A stretch of 64,000 bases of DNA, taken from Pararge aegeria. Lineage: Eukaryota; Arthropoda; Insecta; Lepidoptera; Nymphalidae. The notes under the pieces were generated by a model. It ran no database searches, was not told the DNA's origin, and saw nothing but the letters and a program-made list of their open reading frames with translations. Position 1 is the stretch's first letter; every line of letters begins with the position of its first letter. Made by a program: the position numbers and the translations under genes. The stretch lies in assembly GCF_905163445.1 (NCBI RefSeq), contig NC_053187.1, positions 6,820,001 to 6,884,000 of the forward strand. Direction: 5' to 3'. Shown here piece after piece: positions 37,656 through 46,393 of the stretch.

Positions 37656-38162
37656 GATAACCCAATGTCCTCTATACTCTAAAGCTGCTGGGTCGTCAAG
37701 ATAAGTCGATGCTTAGGTAATAATAAGAAAGTAAAGCCCAATAAAATACTAACGCGAATTATTTAATTCGCGAAGCGAAGTTTTAGCACAAATCATTGCG
37801 ACAGATCGTTAGCAATTTGCAAACATAATCCCGATGGCATTATCATTGAAATACCTTCATTTATATGAATATCAATTACAACCAATACTAGGAAGTTACA
37901 TGAAACTGGTTTTCATGTATAAACAATTGCTTGTAAGAGATGATGTTTTAGGGTTCACTAACTAGTAGTAACTATAATAAATGCAATAATTTAATTATTA
38001 TCTCTTAGCAAGCTTTACTCTACGAATATTATTATTAATAAACGTAGTATTACGGTGGAATACTTATCCATTGTTATACGCTCTGACATTTAAAAGGTGC
38101 TGTTAGTTCCGACGTTAAACCACATCTTTCCATAGTGTAAAACAAAATCAATTCCGTACCTG

Positions 38163-38395
38163 CACGTCTAGCATAGGCACGAGACATTTTTCTCTCCAGG
38201 GAAAGGATATAATTATATCTTCTCCCGCAGCTTTGTCAACTCTCCCACAATTTGTGCACCAATGCTAATTGGTGCACAAATGAAAAATAATAAACGTGTA
38301 ACAATAAACTTCTAATTTCCCTGTTGCCGTGACTTGGGGGGTGGACACGTTAATTTTATCCCTTGTCAGGGGATATAATTGGAGCATATACCTAA
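38163..38395. mobile_element. Family-H element core with tight 14-bp hairpin
   Basis: It shares 'ggatataattatatcttctc', 'cccgcagctttgtcaactct' and 'ggacacgttaattttatccc' with the core of the 21.0 kb element. Inside it the arms 38250-38263 and 38268-38281 are exact inverted copies (ATTTGTGCACCAAT) around a 4-nt loop. The outer arms with 'ggtttcggagcg' are missing. Confidence 0.6.
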
Positions 38396-38784
38396 GCAAA
38401 TAAACTTAAGCTAATATACTTAAATAAAATATAGTAAAGCTTTTTTTTTAAGGATTGTTCATAGCTAAAATTATTCCTTGATGGTCCAACTCCTAAACAT
38501 TATAACCTTTTTTTAAATGATCTGACTCTTTAGTGCAAATTAGATGCAAATCAGTAAAGGCTTCATCATCATGAATGCATGATCTCGTTCACATACTGCT
38601 GTGCGAATAAAAGCGGACCGCACGGAGAGCATGCTCTAAGAAAAGTTGAGTCGAAAAAATATTTGCATGTTTGGAGTGAAAAAGAGTGTTAGAGCTTTGT
38701 CTGACAAAGCCCGTCCAGGAAAGTACGACACCATGCTTATTTCCTCTAAGCAGCAATGTTCCAACATATTAGTTTTTATTTATA

Positions 38785-38938
38785 GCTTTTCTAATCCTAA
38801 AATTGCCTGGCAGAGATCGCTACTTAGCGATAAGGCCGCCTTTTGTATCCTACTACATTCTTCATGTCTTTGTTCTTTTTTTTTGTCTCGTTTTTCTGAG
38901 TGGTGTACAAATAAAGAGTATAAATAAATAAATAAATG
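38785..38938 (+). mobile_element. LINE 3' tail (CR1/Zenon-like)
   Basis: 'ggcagagatcgctacttagc', 'gataaggccgccttttgtat' and 'gtggtgtacaaataaagagt', ending in a TAAATAAATAAATAAA repeat. It is the cleanest of four such tails in the window and carries only non-coding 3' sequence. Confidence 0.65.
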
Positions 38939-38950
38939 TTGCAACGCTAT

Positions 38951-39100
38951 GGTCCACAGGCTGAACCCTAAGGCCCATTAGCCTCAGGTCTCAGGTTGAT
39001 GGACAAAGGCAACACTTGACAGGATATGTTCCTTGCATACCCTGCAAATTGTTGCTCTGTTTATGCGGTGCGGTGGGCTATGTTTGTTATGTCCATGAAT
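38951..39100 (+). repeat. Family-C tail fragment
   Basis: 'ccttgcataccctgcaaatt' and 'gttgctctgtttatgcggtg' parallel the fragments at 945 and 25070. Confidence 0.5.
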
Positions 39101-39487
39101 TATTACTATTAAAAAATAAAATAATTGTGAAACTAACATATACATTTGAGTATCTAGTTAACTTAAATAATTTCATGAGTAACTTGCTGAAGAATGAATC
39201 GCACATGCAATGTGTTGCTTGTCTAGCTTGCAAAATTTATGATAGCAATAAAGTGTAATTTGGCATGTAATAATAGCTCTTTGAGTTAAATGAATACTTA
39301 TAAGTTCACAGCGTGTAGAATTTTTTGTAATTAAGTAATTTTCAAGTATGGAAGTTATAAATTTTAATCCATATTAGTCGCAATAATGTGTTTTACTGGC
39401 CATTCGCTGGTTTAAACTTTAACGTGGGTCTATTTGGACCACAAACTTCTATTTTACCTACATTATTTTTCTATACCTTGAAGTAAT

Positions 39488-39708
39488 ACCAGCCCTAAAA
39501 TAAGCGTAGCTTCTGTTATCGGTACAAAGATGAATGACCGATAAATATTTTTATGAATAATATACATAAAAATTTATAATATACAAATACACCCAGACAC
39601 TGGAAAACATTCATTTTCATCACACAAACATTTTTCAGTTGTGAGAGTCGAACCCACAACCTTGACTCAGAAAGCAGGGTCGCTGCCCACTACACCAATA
39701 GGCCGTCG
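39488..39708 (-). mobile_element. SINE-A copy 7
   Basis: Reverse-oriented. The head at the right carries the inverted B box 'gagagtcgaacccac' and the inverted A-box region 'gtcgctgcccactacaccaa'. The body is present, but the 3' end is shortened before 'gatgtgtgtattg'. Confidence 0.8.
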
Positions 39709-41420
39709 AAACGGCTTTCTAAGCAAACCCTCCCGTATAATGCTAAAAATAAAAATATAATAAAATTATTTATTAATGGCAAAGACACCTAGTACTTCAT
39801 GAAAAAAATAACAAATAAAAAATATTTTAGGTTAACTTAAAATTTCATACTAAATGAGAAAGTTATATTAACATTTCTAGGTGCCATGGCAATATATTCC
39901 TTATTTTCTATTATTATTTTAGTTCAGCAGTGTACTTTTATAGCCTATTGATGATGATGAGGACCATTATAAGGTTGTATTGAGCTTTATCAGCACCTTT
40001 GAAATTTCAAGTTTATAGTGTTATTATACACCTATTTTTTGTGCTAATTTAATGTGTGGAAATATAAAACCGGTATACGAAATGGTTTTGGGACAGCTGG
40101 ACCCCACTCGTTTTTGTTTGATATACAAAAAATAACGCGTGATATTAAAGGTTAACTGTAGTATATAAACGTACCATAAATTTATAATGGTTTACTCTAT
40201 TTGCACAAATTGCACCTACTTTTTACGTCAAGTTCGATTAAGGCAATAAAATGTAAAACATATATTATAAAACTATTTATATTTGATTTTCATTAACTTA
40301 AATATTTTGATATTAATGACTCAAGTTCCGGTAGATATTTAGATTTGTGCCATACTTGTTGAGAAATTAGCAAAATCGGCACATGCCATTGAATATCTTA
40401 TTTTTCGTTTCCTGTGTTTTATTTTATGCAACACATTATTTTACGATTTTGGCAATGTTTAAGTGTCTTGTTTCTTCGAAATGCGTTCCAGGAATTAGCG
40501 GGCTTATTTAATCGGTCAGAGCAGAAATATTTGCTGTTGCTGTAGACATTTTCGTTACGGAATTCGAATTCTTATTATTAGGTCTTCAAGTTATATGAAA
40601 TAAATTTCTTTGGACGGCACGGCACTGTAGATTTCTTTTGCCATACTTGAATAACATTTGCAAACCAAACAAAAGTACAAAAAAAAAAGATAAAACAAAA
40701 CAGGTGTCCTCATCGCTACATTGAGATCCCTTCCAGGCAACCAATGCGTGAAAAACACAAGTGTAGAAAAGAGGTCGGTGGTGCATATATACACTTAAAC
40801 ACATATGTCTTTAACACACGTATCTTAATTTTTCCGTTTGTCTCTCAGACTAAAATAACCGTACTGCTTAGGAAAATGCCTTCTCTATAATCCGAGATTT
40901 GTGTGCTTCACGCGCCGTATAATGTTTTTCCATATTTCATATTGTGAAATATTGCACGATAAAGAAAGTAACTTATTGCATATTGCTTTGCTTTAAACTA
41001 TGGCTAAGTGCTTATCCCATTTCTATTGTATAATAAAGCTTTATGGCGATTAGAAATGTATGTGTTGCAAAAAATTTGATTACAATACAGTTTACAAGTA
41101 ATGCTTCTTTTCCTTCACTTATTAGACATATTATATCTCTAGAAATTATTTTTTTCATGTTTTTTTTCGCAAAATGAGAAGGATTTGGGCTGTATTCACT
41201 CCAATTCCGGACAAAGGGGTGGGAATCGAACTGGAGTAGCCAATGTTCAAATTTAAAATAAACAATTCATTCATATAACAATTTAAAGCGCTTCTTAACG
41301 AAAGTATTCGCTTTAAAAGAACCCTATGTTCTAAATTGCAGTGTAACAGCATTCACAGTAAAAAAAAAACAGTATAAACCTTACACACCATTCTGTTAGA
41401 CCACCCTTAAAAAGTAATTT
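39709..41420. other. AT-rich DNA, nothing recognised
   Basis: No gene, repeat family or RNA gene could be supported. Confidence 0.6.
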
Positions 41421-41598
41421 TAATAATAATAATAATAATCATTTATTTAGGCTAAAAATGATGGATACAATAATTACATGAATGCCCTAACCTCTGCGGA
41501 AGGGGAACCTGTGTTACAGAGGCTAGGTCCTTCCTGATGTTACAATGGGTGCTTGTTTATTTGAAACTTATGTTTTATATTATATAATATAATTTTAT
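41421..41598 (-). mobile_element. Old LINE 3' end, target of the LTR element
   Basis: On the minus strand this reads toward 'aaataaatgattattattat', a LINE-style 3' end with a trinucleotide repeat tail. The plus strand contains 'ctctgcggaaggggaacctg' and 'tgttacagaggctaggtcct'. AT-rich sequence with a similar look resumes after 46714, so the LTR element appears to have split this LINE 3' UTR. Confidence 0.5.
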
Positions 41599-41831
41599 AT
41601 TTTAGGAACCAGAGGTAAAATGTTAATAAAAAAAAAACAAATCATGACTACACACACATATATGTTTAGTAGAAGCAAGAGTTTACACGGAACTAATAAA
41701 ACAGATAACTTATTTAAAGAAATTCAATTTATAAATCTAATTTACAACAAAAACAAAATGAGCAGGTTGACTTTCCAAACGGACAGGGGTCCCCCTTAAA
41801 CTAGTTGACGGTACCCGAAGATTCTCTCGAA

Positions 41832-43496
41832 CATCGGGGTCTTCGCTCACGTCCCTAATGGGCGTGGGGAAATCCGTTCAGGGCGATGTGCCCTCTGCGG
41901 ATGGTGATTCAATCGCGTGCCGTAAATACGGCACGGTCCTTGGGTTAGCTCCGTTTGGAGCTTCTGTAATGTCGGTAGGGGTCCTATTTGGTGGGTGGAA
42001 AAAGTCGGGTGTTGGGGAGAGGGTGATGGGTGAGATGGGCCGTCCAGCCGCTAACTCACCATCACCGTCTCATGTCTACATCGTGTTGGTGCTGGGTCCT
42101 AGGTGAGGTCCCTTGGGTAGGCTCTCCTGTCCGGTGGGCGGGCATGCCATGGGGCGATGTCTTTAAGGTGTGTGAAGGAGGTTGTCTTCGTCCGGGCGAA
42201 CATGCGGCGGGCGAGTTGGGTGATAAAGCATTCAATGGGCTCGATACGTAAGTCTCTTTGGATAACAGAGTTCCTTACGTATCGAGGCGCGCTCGCGACC
42301 TTTCTCAGGGCCGCCGATTGCTGGGCTCGCATGGTCTTTCTGTTCGATTCGCTTACCAATGCATACCAAGCAGGTGCGGCATATGTTAGGATGGGGCGTA
42401 TATATGTTTTATACACCCCAAGCTTGGTACGCATCGGTAGGCGGGACTTAAAAATGGGATATAATGCATAGGTCGCGGCTTTGGCCCTGGCGGAGACATT
42501 TTTGATGTGCGACTTCATCGTGAGGGACTGGTCGTTGGTGAGTCCTAAGTAGGTCACCCGTGGCAGCCATTTAATGTCCTGGTTTTCGAATTTTAATTCC
42601 GGTGGGGGCGTCTTTGTGAGGCCAAAGTAAATGGCCTGTGTCTTTGCCACATTTACCTTGAGCCTCCAGTTTCGGAGCCAGCTCGGAAGGGCGTCTAGGG
42701 TGCGCTGTAGCTTGTCCGCAGCGTGGATGTAGTTCAGTGATGTACTAATGTACGCCGCGTCATCGGCGTACAGAGCAAGCACAGCGCCTGGGAGTGCTGG
42801 GATGTCGTCCGTGTACAACGAGTAGAGTGCGGGAGAGAGGCAGCTGCCCTGCGGCACTCCAGCCTGGATGGGTCGTTCCTCCGAGAGCGTCTCTTCGATC
42901 CTGACGCGAAAACGTCGGTCCTGGAGGAACGACTTGATTACTCTCACTATTCTTAGAGGTGTGGCGGACTCTGCGGTCTTGTGGAGGAGGCCTTCGTGCC
43001 ACACTTTATCGAAGGCCTTCTCCATGTCCAGGAAGACCGCCACGGGCTTTTATTTTTTATTTTTGGCCGCTGTGACTTGATGTAGGACACGGGCGAGTTG
43101 TTGGGTCGTGCTGTGCTCCGCACGGAACCCAAATTGTTCTGGGCGCGGGGTCCAGAAGGGGGTCATCCTCTGCAGAAGGAGTTTTTCAAACACCTTCGAC
43201 ATAGTCGGGAGCAGACTTATAGGTCTGTAGCTGTTCGCTAAGAGAATATTTTTTCCCGGTTTGGGCAGCATGACAACAATGCTGGTCTTCCAGGGGCTGG
43301 GAAAGTGCCCCGTGCGCAGTATGCCGTTGTAAAGGCGAGTCAACGCCGCGACTGCGGGTCTGGGAAGGTGGCGGAGCGCAGCATTTGGGATGCCGTCCGC
43401 GCCTGGGGCTTTCCTGGATTTAAGTTTCTGTATGGCATTGCTGACGCTGCTTGGAGAGAGGACTATGGGGTCCTCGTCGGGGGCTGGGTCGCGGGA
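41832..43496 (-). mobile_element. Jockey-clade LINE, 5' truncated
   Basis: A 1665-bp insertion between the two target duplications. It carries most of a reverse transcriptase ORF and about 265 bp of 3' UTR ending 'cgaagaccccgatg' without a poly(A) tail. The 5' part (ORF1 and the apurinic endonuclease) is absent, as expected from incomplete target-primed reverse transcription. It is younger than the LTR element it interrupts. Confidence 0.85.
42099..43496 (-). pseudogene. Jockey reverse transcriptase with one in-frame stop
   Basis: This encoded the polymerase that copies LINE RNA at the target site. One continuous frame of about 466 codons contains the usual motif series. These are 'KSRKAPGADGIPN', 'NSYRPISLLPTMSKVFEKLL', 'FGFRAEHSTTQQLARVLHQV', motif A 'AVFLDMEKAFDKVW', motif B 'GVPQGSCLSP', motif C 'LYADDAAYIS' with the YADD catalytic pair, and 'VTYLGL'. 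The C-terminal connection runs to the stop at 42099-42101. The only break seen is a TAA at 43050-43052 in an A/T-rich run just before motif A. The endonuclease domain is missing at the 5' end. With the catalytic motifs intact, the copy is recent but dead. Confidence 0.85.
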
Positions 43497-43549
43497 AAGA
43501 TTCTCTCGAATGAAGCGCGCACCGCCTTTTATAGTCTCTAACACCACCA

Positions 43550-43855
43550 CTACGCGTTGTCCCCCTCCACGATGACGTGTTGTGACGATTTCTCCAACAC
43601 GGCCTCTCCTGACTGGAGGACGTCCTCGTGCTCCGTTGTCTCATGCTGCTGGATGCCCGCAGAGCAGTAGGGCACGGGCTCCGCAGTACGTTCACGAGGC
43701 ACATTGTTGCTCCTGGCAGCTTGCTCAGGCGTGGACTCCATATTGTCATCATCGTCTGCACCTGAGAACATAAAGCATCTCTGATTGGGACCTCCGTGAT
43801 TACCAAGGACACATCGACCCTTGATCGATCCATGGTTGATCACAAACAAATACCA
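43550..43855 (-). pseudogene. Acidic ORF entering the 3' LTR, possible Pol C-terminus
   Basis: The open frame 43550-43891 ends inside the 3' LTR. It includes 'SGADDDDNMESTPEQAARSN' and a glutamate/glutamine-rich stretch. Gypsy-type pol frames often overlap the 3' LTR in this way, so a Pol or extra-ORF C-terminus is plausible. No domain is recognisable and the N-terminal part falls in the hairpin array, so it is not a genuine start. Confidence 0.35.
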
Positions 43856-44100
43856 GAGAGGAAGCACGACGTTAGCTATCTCGTATAGCAAGGAACATAG
43901 GCTCGACGTTAGCTTATTTCCTACATCAGCTCACCTACATGTCATAGGCACGACGTTAGCTTAACATGAGGCTCTCACGAATGGTAGAGGCGCGACGTTA
44001 GCATACCACTTCCGAATAAACCACATAGCATATGCACGACGTTAGCGTACTATGCGGTCTTCATCATAGTGTAACAGAGGCACGACGTTAGCTTGTACAC
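43856..44100 (+). repeat. Array of six stem-loops with invariant loop and covarying stems
   Basis: CGACGTTAGC occurs six times, at 43867, 43904, 43951, 43993, 44037 and 44083 (spacing 37-47). Each copy is the apical part of a hairpin: GC, a 9-nt loop NCGACGTTA, then GC. Each is enclosed by a basal stem of different sequence. The stems are GAGA/TCTC (43856/43879), AGGAA/TTCCT (43891/43918), CATGT/ACATG (43938/43964), TGGTA/TACCA (43982/44004), CATAG/CTATG (44024/44050) and GTGTA/TACAC (44069/44096). Units 2, 3, 5 and 6 extend the apical helix with a G-U pair that exists only in plus-strand RNA. The function is unknown, and this is not a tRNA, rRNA or ribozyme I recognise. Confidence 0.85.
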
Positions 44101-44345
44101 ACAAATAACACAAGCTCCCCCTCGAAGAAGGCAGCACACGTGTCAGGAGTCCATTCCCCTCGCCATGGCACCATAAATTCTGCCGTAGCCCGGGTCGCCT
44201 TTCCACACGAGCCTGCCAGCATTTGCAGCTCGACGCGACCGGAAGCGCCTTGACCACACAGTAAGTCGTATGGTATGTGCCCGCGCATGCCAGAGTCGGG
44301 CTTGCCAGTCGCTTGTGCCTGCTTGATCAAAAAAAAAACAAATGA
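44101..44345. other. GC-rich segment of unknown origin with oligo(A) on the plus strand
   Basis: This directly follows the hairpin array and lies where integrase should be. It is markedly GC-richer than the window average. A minus-strand ORF (44088-44351, 87 codons) crosses it without recognisable content. On the plus strand it ends in TTGATC followed by ten A and CAAAT (44323-44343). A related word, TTGATCACAAACAAAT, stands at 43836-43851 just before the array, so array plus segment (about 470 bp) is bracketed by short related direct repeats. Confidence 0.45.
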
Positions 44346-44378
44346 AGGCACAAAAAGTCTTCTCCTACTGCAGTGTAC

Positions 44379-45260
44379 TTATAACAGAGAGGGTCCCTCT
44401 TTCGAACGTAATGACTGGAGTCTAGTCTCATATCTGCTAGTTTGAAGTAATTTCTGGGACTCTTCATCAGCAGGCTGTGCTATTTGTGACCAGTTCTGTT
44501 GTTTGCGTGCTTCACATACAACAATCGGATTGCGGCTCAAATAGTCAGCATTCGACATGGAGGTGCCCTTGCGGTATTCTAAGGTGAAATTAAAATCCTG
44601 CAAATATATCCACCATCTGGCTACACGCGGCAGTAGGTCTTTCTTTCGTTGCGTGGCTTTTAGTGCATTACAGTCTGTAACGACAGTAAAGTGAACGCCA
44701 ACCAGATAGTGTCGGAAAATTTGCAAGGCCTTAACGACAGCCAAGGTCTCGAGCTCATAGGAATGGTACCTTGGCTCAGCACCTTGAGTCCGTTTACTGA
44801 AGTATGTGACTCCTCGCTTATACACCTTTTTATGAACCTGAAGAAGTACTGCACCATAACCAATGAAACTAGCATCCTTATGGACTTCCGCTAGGCAAAA
44901 CAAGATCGTAAATGGCTAAGACAGGCTCGCTTGTTAGTTGCGAGATAATATCTTGCCGTGCTTCTTCTTATTCACTACCCCTTACGAAAGGAACGCCTTT
45001 GTTTGTAAGTCCAGTAATAGGTGCAGTCTTAGTAGCAAATTCCGCTATATATCGACTGAAGTAACTAGCTAACCCTAAATATTGGCGAACCTGCAAGATG
45101 GTCTTTGGGATGGGAGCCTAAACTAAGGCTTGGACTTTTTGTTCGCTCGGCTGCACCTGACCATGACTGATAGTCAGTCCCAAATATTCTATTTTAGTAC
45201 ACAAAAAAAGAGCATTTCTTTAGGTTAATAGAAAAACCAGAATCTGTCAGTGTATCAGAG
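44379..45260 (-). pseudogene. pol: pol remnant: end of reverse transcriptase plus RNase H
   Basis: The open part (44379-44903, 174 codons) is a Ty3/gypsy RNase H region. The hybrid-nuclease strand 'ASFIGYGAVLLQ' is followed by 'TYFSKRTQGAEPRYHSYELE' with the conserved E, then 'FTVVTDCNALKA' with the catalytic D, and the downstream 'TSMSNADYLSRNP' with D. Upstream (44904-45250) the reverse transcriptase thumb/connection is recognisable ('QYLGLASYFSRYIAEFA') but is broken by in-frame stops and at least one frame change. No polymerase catalytic motif and no integrase zinc finger or DDE domain is present, so the fragment is dead. Confidence 0.8.
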
Positions 45261-45818
45261 TTAGTACTCATGACATCTGTATAAAATACTTGCAATACCC
45301 GGTATCCTAGGGCACAATGGTTTAAACTTTTTCTTAAAATTGCTCCAACTACGGTCATTGGTGACCCACTCATTGAGCCAAGTCCTAGCATCCCCTTTAA
45401 GACAGTTGCCGATGCGAGAAAGACACTCGTTATCGTCCCAATAGTTTGTACTCTTAGCACGTTCAACTTCCTCGCACCAGATGTCTATATCGTGGATGCT
45501 TGGATCGAAATTGGATATGTAATAAGATTGGTTGGATCTCACCGTCGTATTGATTGAACCTATCGCCTCGATGATACGATCGGTTCCGCTGGCATCGCGG
45601 TCCGTCATTGCGCTCACAGGACGCCCTGGCGAAGACGGCATAGCAGACTCTCGACCCTCCACCACAGACCTCCGTTGCTCAGCTACAGTCGCGGTCACAG
45701 GTCGCAGCCGTGGTGGCGACAGCGCAGGCAAACAGTCAGCGTTCGGTCCATGGAGTCGCGGCGGTGAGGAGCGGCGTTGCCCTTCTAATGCAATTAAACG
45801 ATTTTGAAGTTGTTGCAT
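45261..45818 (-). pseudogene. gag: gag, truncated C-terminally
   Basis: The capsid-like structural protein of the LTR element. The ATG at 45818 is the first in frame after an upstream in-frame stop, about 575 nt downstream of the LTR. Residues 1-90 are proline/arginine-rich and low in complexity. From about residue 100, 'IDIWCEEVERAKSTNYWDD' and 'GDARTWLNEW' followed by a basic 'FKKKFK' are typical of the retrotransposon Gag capsid N-lobe. At about residue 167 the homology ends abruptly and the frame runs into sequence of the reverse transcriptase region. The rest of capsid, any CCHC zinc knuckle, protease and most of reverse transcriptase are deleted. It is non-functional as a full Gag. Confidence 0.75.
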
Positions 45819-46374
45819 TTGTTCGATTAACTCTTTATTAGGGGAATTATGCAGTTTTGAAGTAAGTCTAGAATGCTACCTTCGACGCCTACGGCCAGAA
45901 TCATGGTGCGGTACCATGCCCGGAAAGCGAGGCGCGGTATCTAGAGAGACTTCTCCTTTCATGACCTTGATTTGACATTTTCTTTACTGTAGGTAACAGT
46001 AAATTACGAAATATAAGCAAGAACTAGGCCCAATACAAATAAACTTTTATGCGGGTAGGTAGGCTATTATAGCAAAATAGCGAGATAGGCCAAAAGTAAC
46101 GCTAAATTTGAATTCACAAATCTATTTGAAAATCACGCACAATTATATTGAAAATAGCTGTAGGTAGTTAGCAAATAAATAAAAAAGGAAGTACTCACCA
46201 GGGTTTCAGCTACGTATAACAATACAACAACCATCTAATAACTTAGACAGCACACTACTTACGTAATAAGGGACATTTAAAATTCAATTTTCAAACGCAA
46301 CGAAAAAAAGTAATTTGAATAGTCAAACTGCCGCAGGTATTTCAGGAATGCAAAGCAAATTAGGTCACGTGATA

Positions 46375-46393
46375 TTTTCGAATCCCACACCTG
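46375..46393 (-). promoter_or_regulatory. Possible tRNA primer-binding site
   Basis: Immediately downstream of the 5' LTR the element strand reads TCAGGTGTGGGATTCGAA. Its complement, TTCGAATCCCACACCTGA, looks like the T arm plus 3' acceptor strand of a leucine-type tRNA but stops short of the terminal CACCA. Either priming is internal or the LTR boundary is a few bases off. The tRNA identity is recalled from memory and not checked. Confidence 0.35.

Larger units (their letters stand above)
41599..43599 (-). repeat. 3' LTR, split by a Jockey insertion
   Basis: The LTR lies in two pieces, 43497-43599 (its 5' portion, starting TGTTGGAGAAATCGTC) and 41599-41831. The 14-bp word AAGATTCTCTCGAA ends one piece (41818-41831) and begins the other (43497-43510). 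In the intact 5' LTR the word occurs once, so it is the insertion's target-site duplication. Confidence 0.9.

Noticed and set aside
42030..42471. Plus-strand ORFs of 70-104 codons over the Jockey fragment
   Set aside because: They are antisense to a clear reverse transcriptase frame and exist because that frame is GC-rich.
43906..43935. Hammerhead ribozyme core (minus strand CTGATG close to GAAA, with GTC in the hairpin loops)
   Set aside because: There is no stem II between the two boxes, and helices I and III cannot be drawn. The words are short and the match is coincidental.
43866..44092. CRISPR-like array (repeated 10-mer with variable spacers)
   Set aside because: The context is eukaryotic. 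The repeat is only 10 bp, and the spacers are complementary to each other across each repeat, which indicates hairpins rather than acquired spacers.
44088..44351. 87-codon minus-strand ORF as an integrase or envelope fragment
   Set aside because: No zinc-binding, DDE or membrane motif is present. The frame crosses an oligo(T) run and the hairpin array, so it is likely a chance open frame in GC-rich DNA.
45532..45807. Plus-strand ORF of 91 codons over gag
   Set aside because: Antisense to gag in a low-complexity proline/arginine-rich region.
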